Of a stretch of 64,000 nt of DNA, positions 1-8,411 are shown in pieces; the first letter of the stretch is position 1; each line of letters opens with the position of its first letter. The translations under genes and the position numbers were made by a program. The stretch lies in assembly GCF_000697965.2 (NCBI RefSeq), contig NZ_CP015881.1, forward strand, positions 1,672,944 through 1,736,943, written 5' to 3'. Under the pieces are notes generated by a model. That model searched no databases. It was not told where the DNA came from and saw only the letters and a list, made by a program, of their open reading frames with translations. Origin of the DNA: Ensifer adhaerens (GTDB lineage Bacteria > Pseudomonadota > Alphaproteobacteria > Rhizobiales > Rhizobiaceae).

Positions 1-775
1 TGCCGGTCGCCGTCGTCCCGGTGCCGGCCCCGATCTGCGAGGCGATCAGCGTGCCGGAGACGGCGGTTAGCGCGCCGGTCAGGCCCAATGTCAGCGCCTT
101 CACCTTCCAGATGTCGATGCCGGAGAGACGTGCCGCCTCCATGTTGCCGCCGACCGCGTAAACCTCACGGCCGAAGCTTGTGTACTTCATCAGGAAGTGC
201 ATCGCCGCGAAGGTCAGCGCAAAGATATAGACCGGGAACGGAATGCCGAAGAGATAACCGCCGCCGAGGAAATCGAAACCGAGCGGGAAGGACGACATCG
301 GGAAGCCGCCGGTGATCAAATTGGCGACACCGCGGAGTGCCGCGAAAAGCGCCAGGGTGGTGATGAAGGTCGGCACGTTGAACCACTGCCGGAAACGGCC
401 GGTGAGATAGCCGAGCGAGAAGCCGAGCAGAAGTGCCACCGCAAAACCGACGGTGACCGCGCCCCAGTCACCGAACGTGTCGGTGAAACGGTCGGCGAAC
501 CAGGCAACGATGCAGCCGGCGAGCGCGGCACCGGCGCCGACCGAGAGATCGATCTCCCCGCTGATGATAACCGCCGTCATGCCGAAGGCGATGATGCCGA
601 GCATCGAGACGGTGCGCAGCACGTTCAAGACGTTGCTGGTGGAGGCGAAGCCTGGTGCGACGAAGATCAGGAAAATCACCAATGCGGCGAGAATGATCTC
701 CATCGGGTAGGTTTTCAGAAACTTGAGCGGCGTGTTCTGTCCGCCTGTTTCCGTGGTCTGGCTCACGAGTGTCAT
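1..775 (-). CDS. Ribose-type ABC transporter permease (partial, 3' end outside window)
   Basis: Inner-membrane permease of an RbsC/AraH-family sugar importer, working with the ATPase and binding protein encoded just upstream on the same strand. About 258 codons are present; the C-terminus runs off the window at position 1. The visible protein has a short cytoplasmic N-terminus, several hydrophobic helices and the family-typical segment GEIDLSVGAGAALAG, the conserved periplasm-facing loop region of RbsC proteins. The ATG overlaps the ATPase stop codon in an ATGA arrangement at 772-775, so the two are translationally coupled. Sugar specificity cannot be read from the permease; the adjacent mannonate dehydratase suggests a sugar acid or related sugar. 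Confidence 0.9.
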   Translation of the reverse strand, partial: MTLVSQTTETGGQNTPLKFLKTYPMEIILAALVIFLIFVAPGFASTSNVLNVLRTVSMLGIIAFGMTAVIISGEIDLSVGAGAALAGCIVAWFADRFTDTFGDWGAVTVGFAVALLLGFSLGYLTGRFRQWFNVPTFITTLALFAALRGVANLITGGFPMSSFPLGFDFLGGGYLFGIPFPVYIFALTFAAMHFLMKYTSFGREVYAVGGNMEAARLSGIDIWKVKALTLGLTGALTAVSGTLIASQIGAGTGTTATG

Positions 776-2316
776 TGCTTGGCCCCTTCCATGCACAGGC
801 CGTAGAGTTCGGTCAGGTCGGTTTTCGTCGGATCCACTTCGGCGACGACGGCGCCGTGATGCATGACGAGGATGCGGTCGGCGACTTCCAGCACCTCCTC
901 GAGCTCGGTCGAGACAAAGAGGCTGGCAAGGCCATCGGCGGCCTGTTGCCAGATGATGTCGAAGATCTGGCGCTTGGCCTGGACGTCGACGCCGCGGCTC
1001 GGCTCATCGAAGAACATCACCGACGGCTGCCGGTTCAACCATTTGCCGATCACCACCTTCTGCTGGTTGCCGCCCGACAGCGACGACACGGGCAGTTCCG
1101 GATCGCCGCACTTGATGTGCAGATCGGCGATCTGGCGGCGCACGTGCGGCTGTTCGCGGCGGCGCGAAATGAAGCCTCTGTTGGAGATCGGGCCGAGGCT
1201 CGCCATGCAGAGATTGTCGGCGGTCGAAAGCGACTGCACGAGGCCGACCTCCTTGCGATTTTCCGGCGTGTAGCCGAGTCCCGCCTTGCGCATGTCGCGT
1301 GGGCTGGCACCGGTCATATCGCGACTGTTGAACGTCACTGAACCGCTGTCGATCCGGTCGGCGCCGAAGATCGCCCTCATCAGTTCGGTGCGCCCGGCGC
1401 CGAGCAGGCCGGCGATTCCGAGGATTTCGCCCGGATAGAGATCGAAAGAAACATTCTGAAAATGCCCGGAGCGGCTGAGATCCCGCACCTCGAGCACCGG
1501 CCGGGTGCGATCGAGCGTGCGCCGCGGCGGCCGCGTTGCGCGGGCGGCATCGCCGAACATCATGCCGACGATCGCCGAAGGCGTCGTCGCCTTCATCTCG
1601 ACCGCGCCGATGTAATGGCCGTCGCGGATCACCGTGCAGGTATCGGCAATCTCGAAAAGCTCGCTCATCCGATGGGTGATGTAGATCATCGTCACGCCGC
1701 GGGCGCGCAGCCGTTCGATCAGTGCGAAGAGCTGCTTGACCTCGCGCGACGCCAGCGCCGAGGTCGGTTCGTCCAAGAGCAGGATCGACGGGTTGAAGGA
1801 CATCGCCTTGACGATTTCCACCACCTGCTGCTGGCCGACGCTCAGCGCCGAAACCGGCTGGCGGGAATCGATCGCAAGCCCCATGTCGGCAAGCAATTCG
1901 CCGGCGCGCTTGTGCAGGCCCGCCCAGTCGACGACGCTGAAACCGGCGCGACGCCGATGCGGCAGCCGGCCGAGAAAGATGTTCTCGCCGACAGAAAGCT
2001 CCGGCACCAGCGAGAGCTCCTGGTGCACGGTGACGATGCCGGCGGCAAAGGCATCATGCGGCGAGGTGAAATGGCGATCCTCGCCATTGACACTGATCGT
2101 GCCCGATGTCGGCTCGGTGACGCCGGCAAGCAGCTTGACGAGCGTTGATTTGCCCGAGCCGTTCTTGCCCATCAGGGCATGCACCTGGCCGGGGGCGAAG
2201 CTGTGGGTGAATTCGGAGAGGGCGACAGTCGGACCGTAACGCTTGGTCACGGCCCGAAAGTCCAGCCGTCCCTGCACCCCTTGCAACGCGGCTGAACTCG
2301 GTTGCGGATAGCTCAT
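772..2316 (-). CDS. Ribose-type ABC transporter, duplicated ATP-binding protein (RbsA/MglA type)
   Basis: A 514-residue ATPase with two fused nucleotide-binding domains, as in RbsA, MglA and AraG. Domain 1 has Walker A GKNGSGKST (about residues 50-58), signature LSVGQQQ (about 158) and Walker B ILLLDEP (about 178). Domain 2 has a degenerate P-loop, GLLGAGRTEL, where Arg-Thr replaces Lys-Ser/Thr, then signature LSGGNQQKV and a FFDEPSRGVDV stretch. This asymmetry is normal for the family: one site is catalytically weak. The gene lies 74 bp after the binding-protein gene and overlaps the permease start by 4 bp. It energises uptake by the permease. Confidence 0.95.
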   Translation of the reverse strand: MSYPQPSSAALQGVQGRLDFRAVTKRYGPTVALSEFTHSFAPGQVHALMGKNGSGKSTLVKLLAGVTEPTSGTISVNGEDRHFTSPHDAFAAGIVTVHQELSLVPELSVGENIFLGRLPHRRRAGFSVVDWAGLHKRAGELLADMGLAIDSRQPVSALSVGQQQVVEIVKAMSFNPSILLLDEPTSALASREVKQLFALIERLRARGVTMIYITHRMSELFEIADTCTVIRDGHYIGAVEMKATTPSAIVGMMFGDAARATRPPRRTLDRTRPVLEVRDLSRSGHFQNVSFDLYPGEILGIAGLLGAGRTELMRAIFGADRIDSGSVTFNSRDMTGASPRDMRKAGLGYTPENRKEVGLVQSLSTADNLCMASLGPISNRGFISRRREQPHVRRQIADLHIKCGDPELPVSSLSGGNQQKVVIGKWLNRQPSVMFFDEPSRGVDVQAKRQIFDIIWQQAADGLASLFVSTELEEVLEVADRILVMHHGAVVAEVDPTKTDLTELYGLCMEGAKQ

Positions 2317-2343
2317 GCGGATTTCCTGCTGTGCAAGACGAGG

Positions 2344-2371
2344 GAGTGGCGGGCGCGATGTCCCGCCGCTC
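2344..2371 (-). terminator. Intercistronic hairpin between binding-protein and ATPase genes
   Basis: GAGTGGCGGG (2344-2353) pairs with CCCGCCGCTC (2362-2371) around an 8-nt loop, with one G-U pair. There is no T-tract. A hairpin just after a periplasmic binding-protein gene commonly stabilises the upstream message, giving more binding protein than ATPase. That role is inferred. Confidence 0.45.
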
Positions 2372-2390
2372 GGCTGACGTCAAAACCCAA

Positions 2391-3350
2391 TCACTTCAGC
2401 GCCTTCAGGCCTTCCTTGTAGGCCGCGACCGCCTGCGTATCGGCGCGCGTCAGAGGCAGCACCGGCACGTTGACCTTGGTCTCGATCTTCTTGCCGTCGA
2501 GCAGGTTCTGTGCCGCTTCGATCGCCTGCTTGCCGACCTCGAGCGGCTGCTGCGCCGTCGTTGCCTGCAGTACGTTGTCGGAATTCAGCAACATGTTGGC
2601 GAGCTGCTCGGAACCGTCGGTGCCGAAGACGAAGACCTTGCCTTCGAGGCCTGCCTTTTTCACGGCCTGGACCGCACCGATCGTGCCGCCCTCGTTGGCA
2701 GCGTAGATCACCTGGATATCGGGATTGGCCGTCAGCATGTCGCTTGCGACCGCGAGCGCCTTTTCGGCAAGCCAGGCATCCTGCTGGGCGACGATATCGA
2801 CCTGGTCCTTGACGACGCTTAAGAACCCGTCGACGCGGGCGTTCGACTGTTCAGGCAGCAGTGCCTTGAAGGCGAGCGTGCCGATCTTGACCTTGCCACC
2901 ATTGCCGAGGGTCTTCAGGAAGTCGGTTGCGGCGTTGCCTGTGCCGATGCCGATATCGCGGTCCGAGCTCGTCACCGTCGCCTGGGCGACGTCGCCATTG
3001 GCCGAAGTGCCGTAGGTGACGACCGTGATGCCAGCATCACGCGCCTTCTTCAGCGCCGGCACCGAGGCATCGGCCGAAAGCGGCGCCACGACGATCGAGT
3101 TCACGCCGCGAGCGATGTAGGTGTCGATGAGCTGCGCTTCCTTCTCCAGCTTGCTGTCGCTGTTGCCGGCGAGAAGCTCGTCGCCGGCGGCTTCCGCAGC
3201 CTTCTCCATGCCGATCTGGATGCCGCGGAAATACTGGTCCTGCTGGAAGACGATGCCAGCGATCGCCTTGCCGCCAGCAAAGGCTGCGCCCGGCGCAAAG
3301 CTGACGGTGGCAAGAAGTGCGGCAAGCGCCAGACGTTTCATGTTGCTCAT
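2391..3350 (-). CDS. Ribose-type ABC transporter periplasmic binding protein
   Basis: A 319-residue periplasmic sugar-binding protein of the Peripla_BP_4 (RbsB) class. The start at 3350 is preceded by GGAGGAG at good spacing and gives a signal peptide beginning MSNMKRLALAALL and ending APGAAFA, cut before GGKAIAGIVF. A longer reading from 3425 lacks a ribosome site. The mature protein has the usual alternating pattern, including IDTYIARGVNSIVVAPLSA near the hinge and VFVFGTDGSEQLANML in lobe 2. It is first in a binding protein-ATPase-permease operon. A GTTGGTCC half-site matching the GntR motif lies 37 bp upstream (3387-3394). Confidence 0.93.
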   Translation of the reverse strand: MSNMKRLALAALLATVSFAPGAAFAGGKAIAGIVFQQDQYFRGIQIGMEKAAEAAGDELLAGNSDSKLEKEAQLIDTYIARGVNSIVVAPLSADASVPALKKARDAGITVVTYGTSANGDVAQATVTSSDRDIGIGTGNAATDFLKTLGNGGKVKIGTLAFKALLPEQSNARVDGFLSVVKDQVDIVAQQDAWLAEKALAVASDMLTANPDIQVIYAANEGGTIGAVQAVKKAGLEGKVFVFGTDGSEQLANMLLNSDNVLQATTAQQPLEVGKQAIEAAQNLLDGKKIETKVNVPVLPLTRADTQAVAAYKEGLKALK

Positions 3351-3386
3351 ATTGGTTCTCCTCCCAAGTGCCCTGTTCGTGCCGCC

Positions 3387-3394
3387 GGACCAAC
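3387..3394. promoter_or_regulatory. Partial GntR-type operator upstream of the ABC operon
   Basis: GGACCAAC on the plus strand is GTTGGTCC on the minus strand, matching 8 positions of the TTGTTGGWCCA element found three times in the regulator/mannonate dehydratase intergenic region. It sits 37 bp upstream of the binding-protein start. It is short, so could be chance; the position is what supports it. Confidence 0.35.
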
Positions 3395-3423
3395 GGGCGA
3401 AAATCCGGCAAATGGCTGCCCGC

Positions 3424-3440
3424 ACCGCGTGAAGCGCGGT
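3424..3440 (-). terminator. Hairpin between gntR-type gene and binding-protein gene
   Basis: ACCGCG (3424-3429), loop TGAAG, CGCGGT (3435-3440): a perfect 6-bp stem just past the regulator's stop codon on the minus strand. No T-tract follows, so it may attenuate transcription only partially. Confidence 0.35.
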
Positions 3441-3461
3441 TCGGACCCAATCTCCAAATGT

Positions 3462-4205
3462 TTATCGTGGCTGCGAGCTGCCCGGCACGGCATCGACGAA
3501 GCGGATGCCGAACTCCAGATGACGGCTCATCAGGTAGACATAGGCGATGCGGTCGCGCGCCCTCAGCGCCCGGATGATCTCGGCATGCGCCTCGAAGGTC
3601 GCCGCGTGCACCGGACGTTCGGCCTTGCCGAGCCGCATGACCTCCTCGATCACCGAACGCAGCATGTGATAGGCGGCAAGCGTCGTGCGGTTGCCCGAGA
3701 GTTCGACGATCGCCGAATGGAACTCATAGTCGCACTGTGCGGCTGCCTCGACGCTCTCGGCCTCAAGGATCCTGGAATTGATCGCATCGAGCCGGTCGAA
3801 ATCGGCGTCGCTGGCCGTCAGGATGATGTGTTCGCCGACACCGGTCTCGATGATGCGGCGGAAGCCCTGCAGGTCATGAAACGAGTCCGGTGAGATACCG
3901 TTGTGAAAGGCAAAGAGCCGGCGGATCGCCTCGCCGTGGCCACCGCTGATCACGGCGCCCACCTTCGGCCGGGTCTCGACCATGCCATAGGCGCGCAGCA
4001 CCTGCAGCGCCTCGCGCACGGTGTTGCGGCCGGCCTGGAACTGTTCGCCGAGATCACGCTCGGTCGGCAACGCGTCACCGACACCAAGGCCACGCTCAGA
4101 AATCATGTCGCGGATCTGCTCGACCAGCCGATCGACGGCCGAGGTCTTGCCCGGCTCCACGGCCTCGACGCCCGACAACACCTCTTCCCTTACCGAACTG
4201 CTCAC
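3462..4205 (-). CDS. GntR family transcriptional regulator (FadR/FCD subgroup)
   Basis: A 247-residue regulator. The N-terminal winged helix (about residues 25-90) has the GntR hallmarks GDALPTERDLGEQF and RNTVREALQVLRAYGMVETR. The C-terminal helical FCD ligand domain runs from about residue 105 to 235, with the metal-binding-type pattern of D/H residues (DYEFHSAIVELSGN and a later FEAHAEI). The start is GTG at 4205, with GGGAGGAG upstream. It is divergent from the mannonate dehydratase gene and in line with the sugar ABC operon, so it probably represses both until a sugar-acid intermediate binds. Repeated TTGTTGGWCCA elements in its promoter region are the likely operators. Confidence 0.92.
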   Translation of the reverse strand: MSSSVREEVLSGVEAVEPGKTSAVDRLVEQIRDMISERGLGVGDALPTERDLGEQFQAGRNTVREALQVLRAYGMVETRPKVGAVISGGHGEAIRRLFAFHNGISPDSFHDLQGFRRIIETGVGEHIILTASDADFDRLDAINSRILEAESVEAAAQCDYEFHSAIVELSGNRTTLAAYHMLRSVIEEVMRLGKAERPVHAATFEAHAEIIRALRARDRIAYVYLMSRHLEFGIRFVDAVPGSSQPR

Positions 4206-4231
4206 CGGCTCTCCTCCCTGCGATGCCTTAT

Positions 4232-4242
4232 TTGTTGGTCCA
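4232..4242 (+). promoter_or_regulatory. Candidate GntR operator, copy 1
   Basis: TTGTTGGTCCA, 27 bp upstream of the GTG start of the GntR-type gene, so suited to autoregulation. It differs at one base from copies 2 and 3. Confidence 0.5.
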
Positions 4243-4325
4243 GATTGCAGTTTCCGTCAAGCGAAAATTTTAAGGTCTCAGCTTAATCGGTGATTTTCAC
4301 GCGAAATCTCCGCTTTCAGACTTGA

Positions 4326-4339
4326 ATTGTTGGACCAAT
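4326..4339. promoter_or_regulatory. Candidate GntR operator, copy 2 (palindromic core)
   Basis: ATTGTTGGACCAAT contains the palindrome TTGGACCAA. Its first 12 bases recur exactly, inverted, at 4359-4370. Confidence 0.55.
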
Positions 4340-4358
4340 GGGACATTATTGCCGGGCG

Positions 4359-4370
4359 TGGTCCAACAAT
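4359..4370 (-). promoter_or_regulatory. Candidate GntR operator, copy 3
   Basis: TGGTCCAACAAT is the exact reverse complement of the first 12 bases of copy 2. It ends 27 bp before the mannonate dehydratase ATG at 4398, a position suited to blocking transcription of that gene. Confidence 0.55.
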
Positions 4371-4397
4371 AGCCACGGAAGCGGGTAGGAGTTCTGC

Positions 4398-5597
4398 ATG
4401 AGACTGATGGAAGAGTGCTTTCGCTGGTACGGGCCCAACGATCCGGTGCCGCTCAGCCACATCCGGCAGGCGGGCGCCACAGGGATCGTGTCGGCGCTGC
4501 ATCACATTTACGACGGCTCGCCGTGGTCCGATGAGGCTATCCTTAAGCAGAAGGCGCTGATCGAGGCGGCCGGCCTGCGCTGGAGCGTCGTCGAGAGCAT
4601 TCCGGTGCACAATTCGATCAAGCTCGCGACGCCAGATAGCGATCGCTATATCGGCTGGTACAAGGATACGCTTCGCGCCCTGGCACGTTCGGGCATCAGC
4701 ATCGTCTGCTACAACTTCATGCCGGTGGTCGACTGGACGCGCACGGAACTGATGCAGCCTTTGGCCAATGGCGGCTTTGCGCTGCGCTTCGATGCTGTCG
4801 ATTTTGCCGCTTACGACCTCTTCGTCCTGCAGCGTCCGCATGTGGAGGACAGCTACTCAACGCAGCAGATCGCCGCCGCCCGCCAGCGTTTCGACGAGAT
4901 GGACCAGGCGAAAATCGACCGGATCGAACGCAATCTGATCGCCGGTCTTCCGGCCACCGAGCGCCAGTTCAACCGGGCGAGCTTCCTCGCAGCCCTCTCG
5001 GAATATAATGGCGTCACCGCCGACATCTTGCATGAGAACCTCGCGCGCTTCCTCAGGGAGATCGTGCCGGTCGCAGAAGAAGTCGGTATCCGGCTCTGCA
5101 TCCATCCGGATGACCCAGCCTTCTCTCTCTATGGCCTGCCGCGGATCGTTTCGACGCCGGCCGACGTCCGGCGCATTCTCGCTGCCGTCGACAGTCCGGC
5201 CAACGGCATCACCTTCTGCACCGGCTCTTACGGCACACGCGCCGACAACGATTTGCCGGCCATGGTGCGCGAATTCGGCCCGCGCATCCATTTCGCCCAT
5301 CTGCGCAACGTCCAGCGCGAAGAAGACGGATCCTTCTACGAGGCCGACCATCTTGGCGGATCGAGCGACATGCCCGCGGTGATATTGGCGTTGATGCAGG
5401 AGCAGGAGCGCCGCGTCCGCGAGGGTCGCACCGACTGGCAGATCCCGCTTCGGCCCGATCACGGCCATCTGCTCGCAGACGACATCGGCAAGGAGCGGAT
5501 CAACCCCGGCTATTCGCTGATCGGGCGCTTGAAGGGTCTCGCAGAAATCAGAGGCGTCATGCAGGGCATTGCAACGGCCATGGCGCACAAGGATTGA
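4398..5597 (+). CDS. uxuA: Mannonate dehydratase (UxuA family)
   Basis: A 399-residue cytoplasmic enzyme close to the usual UxuA length. It dehydrates D-mannonate to 2-keto-3-deoxy-D-gluconate in hexuronate breakdown. Family features seen: N-terminal [20 protein letters not shown], the [12 protein letters not shown] loop, [13 protein letters not shown], and the metal-binding elements [24 protein letters not shown] and RPDHGH in a TIM barrel. It is the first gene of a two-gene unit with the RraA-like gene, 8 bp downstream, and is divergent from the GntR-type regulator. No KDG kinase or aldolase of the standard type is encoded in this window. Confidence 0.93.
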   Translation: MRLMEECFRWYGPNDPVPLSHIRQAGATGIVSALHHIYDGSPWSDEAILKQKALIEAAGLRWSVVESIPVHNSIKLATPDSDRYIGWYKDTLRALARSGISIVCYNFMPVVDWTRTELMQPLANGGFALRFDAVDFAAYDLFVLQRPHVEDSYSTQQIAAARQRFDEMDQAKIDRIERNLIAGLPATERQFNRASFLAALSEYNGVTADILHENLARFLREIVPVAEEVGIRLCIHPDDPAFSLYGLPRIVSTPADVRRILAAVDSPANGITFCTGSYGTRADNDLPAMVREFGPRIHFAHLRNVQREEDGSFYEADHLGGSSDMPAVILALMQEQERRVREGRTDWQIPLRPDHGHLLADDIGKERINPGYSLIGRLKGLAEIRGVMQGIATAMAHKD

Positions 5598-5605
5598 GGG
5601 AAGAC

Positions 5606-6298
5606 ATGAAACATTTTGAAGACGATACCGAACTCTTTACCGCCATGCGCAGCCGGCTGTTCACGGCCGTGGTCGGCGACATTCTCGACACGATGGGCCT
5701 GCAGCACCAGTTCCTGCCGCCGCAGATCAAGGCGCTGCGCGACGACATGGTCGCTGTGGGCCGCGCGATGCCCGTGCTGGAGGCGGATTTTTTCGCGACC
5801 GCTGAGGCCGGCGGCCATTCGGAATTCAGCGCCAAGCCTTTCGGCCTGATGTTCCATGCACTCGATAGCCTGAAGGAAAACGAGATCTACGTCTGTTCCG
5901 GCTCGTCGCCGCGCTATGCGGTCTGGGGCGAACTGATGTCGACGCGAGCAATGAAACTCAAGGCGGCCGGTGCGATCTGCGACGGCTATTGCCGCGACAG
6001 CGCCGGCATTCTCGCGCTCGATTTCCCGACCTTCTGCTACGGCTCCTACGCCCAGGACCAGGGCCCACGCGGCAAGGTCGTCGACTACGGCATCCCGATC
6101 GAGATCGGCGGCATCCGCATCCGGCCGGGCGACATCCTCTTCGGCGACCGCGACGGCGTGCTCGTCATCCCGAAGGAGGCGGAGCGCGAGGCGATCGCGC
6201 TGGCGCTGGAAAAGGCCGAGACTGAAAACAAGGTGCGGCTGGCGATCGAGGCCGGCATGAGCACCGTCGAGGCCTTCGAACGCTTCGGCGTCATGTAA
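5606..6298 (+). CDS. RraA-fold family protein, possible class II pyruvate aldolase
   Basis: A 230-residue protein of the RraA / 4-hydroxy-4-methyl-2-oxoglutarate aldolase family. The metal and substrate motif GYCRDSAG is present (Arg130, Asp131), as are the conserved GDIL..DRDGVLVIPK end of the core and an N-terminal TAVVGDILDTMG. The ATG at 5606 with GAGGGAAG upstream is preferred over an upstream TTG. Members with the Arg-Asp pair can act as metal-dependent retro-aldolases or oxaloacetate decarboxylases; true RraA proteins inhibit RNase E. Its place 8 bp after uxuA suggests a metabolic role, perhaps acting on a 2-keto-3-deoxy acid. That is inference. Confidence 0.8.
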   Translation: MKHFEDDTELFTAMRSRLFTAVVGDILDTMGLQHQFLPPQIKALRDDMVAVGRAMPVLEADFFATAEAGGHSEFSAKPFGLMFHALDSLKENEIYVCSGSSPRYAVWGELMSTRAMKLKAAGAICDGYCRDSAGILALDFPTFCYGSYAQDQGPRGKVVDYGIPIEIGGIRIRPGDILFGDRDGVLVIPKEAEREAIALALEKAETENKVRLAIEAGMSTVEAFERFGVM

Positions 6299-6310
6299 CG
6301 ACAGAATGAT

Positions 6311-6333
6311 GAGGTGCCGGGAGACGGCGCCTC
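6311..6333. terminator. Hairpin between convergent rraA-like and lrp-type genes
   Basis: GAGGTGCCG (6311-6319), loop GGAGA, CGGCGCCTC (6325-6333): a 9-bp stem with one G-U pair in the 33-bp gap between two convergent genes. It could end transcription from both sides. No long T-tract. Confidence 0.5.
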
Positions 6334-6814
6334 ACCTCAACCGGCTCAGATCCACGGGGCGACCGTTGATGATCGCCTCCATCGAGAAGAAGCCGGTGAC
6401 CGTGGCGAGGTCGAAATTGGTGATGAGCTTCTGGTAGAAGGTGTCATAGCCGCGCATGCCGCGGGTCACCACCTTGATCAGATAATCCCAATCCCCGCCG
6501 ATGCGATAGAAATCGATCACCTCCGGCAACCGCTCGACATGCTGCCGAAAACCGTCGCTCCATTCCTTGGAGTGATGGCGGGTGCGGATCATCACGAACA
6601 CGGTGAGATCCAGCCCCAAAGCGTCGAGATCGATGTCTGCATGCGAGCCCCGGATCACACCGATTGCCTGCAGGCGCTGGAGGCGCCGCCAGCAGGCGTT
6701 TTGCGACAGGCCGACCTTTTCGGCCAGATCCCGCTGCGACAGCGACGAATCTTTTTGCAATGCGGTAAGAATGTTCAGATCGAAAGCATCGATTTTGAGC
6801 GACGATTCGATCAT
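6332..6814 (-). CDS. Lrp/AsnC family transcriptional regulator
   Basis: A 160-residue regulator. The N-terminal helix-turn-helix (about residues 8-55) shows the family pattern DLNILTALQKDSSLSQRDLA and then GLSQNACWRRLQRL. The C-terminal RAM (ligand/oligomerisation) domain has FVMIRTRHHS and GDWDYLIKVV. The ATG at 6814 has AGGA 10 nt upstream; a TTG 9 nt earlier is possible. It is divergent from the class V PLP enzyme gene, the usual arrangement for a local Lrp-type activator. Local members of this family (DecR/CyuR-like) often sense cysteine, which would fit the sulfur genes next door. That link is inferred. Confidence 0.92.
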   Translation of the reverse strand: MIESSLKIDAFDLNILTALQKDSSLSQRDLAEKVGLSQNACWRRLQRLQAIGVIRGSHADIDLDALGLDLTVFVMIRTRHHSKEWSDGFRQHVERLPEVIDFYRIGGDWDYLIKVVTRGMRGYDTFYQKLITNFDLATVTGFFSMEAIINGRPVDLSRLR

Positions 6815-6890
6815 TTGACACAATTCCTCGATGAAACCGCAGAAGATAGGTGAGGTTTTCGACCCTGGACGGGATTACAATTGCTGTCAA
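6815..6890. promoter_or_regulatory. Inverted TTGACA(G)CAATT arms in lrp / PLP-enzyme intergenic region
   Basis: TTGACACAATT (6815-6825) faces AATTGCTGTCAA (6879-6890), its reverse complement except for one inserted base, about 53 bp apart. Lrp-family octamers often bind two distant half-sites. The left arm abuts the lrp-type start codon and the right arm lies 24 bp before the PLP-enzyme start. Confidence 0.4.
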
Positions 6891-6914
6891 TGTCCGCTCC
6901 GAGGAGTAAGCGCG

Positions 6915-8411
6915 ATGATCGTGCCCGCCGTCCACCAACCCTGCGAGGCGCTCTCGCCGCTCGCCCGGTTCCGCCAGTCCCTGAACCGGCCGGGTCTCGT
7001 CGCCGAGCTACGCGACGACCTGGTCGGAGCGAAGGCGCGGATCGCCGGTCCCTACGGCACGAAGGCACTGGTCTATGCCGACTACGTCGCCTCCGGCCGC
7101 GCGCTGCGCGTGATCGAAGATTTCGTGCTCGAAGAGGTCCTGCCTTACTACGCCAACAGCCACACCGAAGCCTCCTATTGCGGGGGCTTCATGACCCGGA
7201 TGCGGCGGGAAGCGCGGGCGCTGATCGGGGAATTCTGCGGCGCCACGGCCGACCATGCCGTGATCTTCACCGGCTCCGGTGCGACCTCCGGCATCAACCG
7301 TCTGGTCAAGCTCGTCGGCGTTAGCGACGCGGTTGCTGCCGGCCAAACCGTCCGCGTCATCATCGGCCCCTACGAGCACCACTCCAACATCCTGCCCTGG
7401 CGCGAAAGCGGCGCTGAGATCGTTGAGATCGCCGAATGCCCGGCGGGTGGACCGGACCTCACGGAACTTCGCAAAGCGCTGAGCGTTGGCTCGTCCGACC
7501 TGACAGTCTGTACCCTCTCGGCCGGCTCGAACATCACCGGCATCACCAGCGACGTGGCCGCGATCACCCGCATGGTCAAGGCTGCCGGTGCGAAGATGAT
7601 CTGGGACTATGCCGGCGCCGGCCCCTATGTTCCAATCGCCATGTCTCCCGTTTCCGGTGCCGAGATCGACGCCATCGTCGTCTCGCCGCACAAGTTCATC
7701 GGTGGCCCGGGTGCTTCCGGCATCCTGATCGTTCGCCGCGACAGTGTCACGACCGACAAGCCGACCTGGCCGGGCGGCGGCACGGTGAAGTTCGTTTCGC
7801 CGGATACACACGACTACAGCGCCAACATCGAGGCCCGCGAAGAGGCCGGAACGCCGAACGTCGTCGGTGACATCCGTGCAGCCCTTGCCTTCATCGTCAA
7901 ACACGCGATCGGGCTTGAGAGCATGGAGCGGCGCAACCGCGAACTGGCGGAGCAGGCGTTTGCCGCCTGGAGGGCCATTCCGCAACTGGAACTGCTCGGC
8001 TTGCAAGAACCGGACCGGCTGCCGATCTTTTCGTTCCGCATCAGGAACGGCAAGGGCGGCTATGTCCACCAGCAGCTCGTCACCCGCATGCTGAGCGACC
8101 GCTTCGGCATCCAGGCGCGCGGCGGCTGCGCCTGCGCCGGACCTTACGTTCACCGGCTGCTGTCGATCGATGCCGAGCACTCCGAACAGATCCGCCAGGC
8201 GATCCTTGCCGGCGAGGAAATCGAGAAGCCGGGTTTCACCCGGCTGAACTTCAGCGTGCTGCTTTCGGAAGACAAGGTGAAGTACATTCTTGATTGCGTC
8301 ACGCAGCTCGCCGCCGACGCCCCGAGCTTCGAAGCCGATTACGATTTTGACCCCGCCCGCGCGATCTTCTTCCCGTGCGCCGCGGCTGAAGAGGCCCTCG
8401 CCTATGCATAA
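6915..8411 (+). CDS. Class V aminotransferase-fold PLP enzyme, cysteine desulfurase-like
   Basis: A 498-residue fold-type I PLP enzyme, about 90 residues longer than a typical SufS/IscS. The PLP lysine is Lys260 in SPHKFIGGPG. A Cys-containing loop, ARGGCACAGPY (Cys405, Cys407), lies where desulfurases carry the catalytic Cys. The ATG at 6915 has GAGGAG upstream; the upstream in-frame extension has no ribosome site. The next gene, a persulfide-dioxygenase-like hydrolase, overlaps it by 8 bp, and a TauE/SafE exporter follows. This suggests removal of sulfur from a thiol amino acid. The actual substrate is not determined; a lyase or transaminase role is possible. Confidence 0.8.
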   Translation: MIVPAVHQPCEALSPLARFRQSLNRPGLVAELRDDLVGAKARIAGPYGTKALVYADYVASGRALRVIEDFVLEEVLPYYANSHTEASYCGGFMTRMRREARALIGEFCGATADHAVIFTGSGATSGINRLVKLVGVSDAVAAGQTVRVIIGPYEHHSNILPWRESGAEIVEIAECPAGGPDLTELRKALSVGSSDLTVCTLSAGSNITGITSDVAAITRMVKAAGAKMIWDYAGAGPYVPIAMSPVSGAEIDAIVVSPHKFIGGPGASGILIVRRDSVTTDKPTWPGGGTVKFVSPDTHDYSANIEAREEAGTPNVVGDIRAALAFIVKHAIGLESMERRNRELAEQAFAAWRAIPQLELLGLQEPDRLPIFSFRIRNGKGGYVHQQLVTRMLSDRFGIQARGGCACAGPYVHRLLSIDAEHSEQIRQAILAGEEIEKPGFTRLNFSVLLSEDKVKYILDCVTQLAADAPSFEADYDFDPARAIFFPCAAAEEALAYA

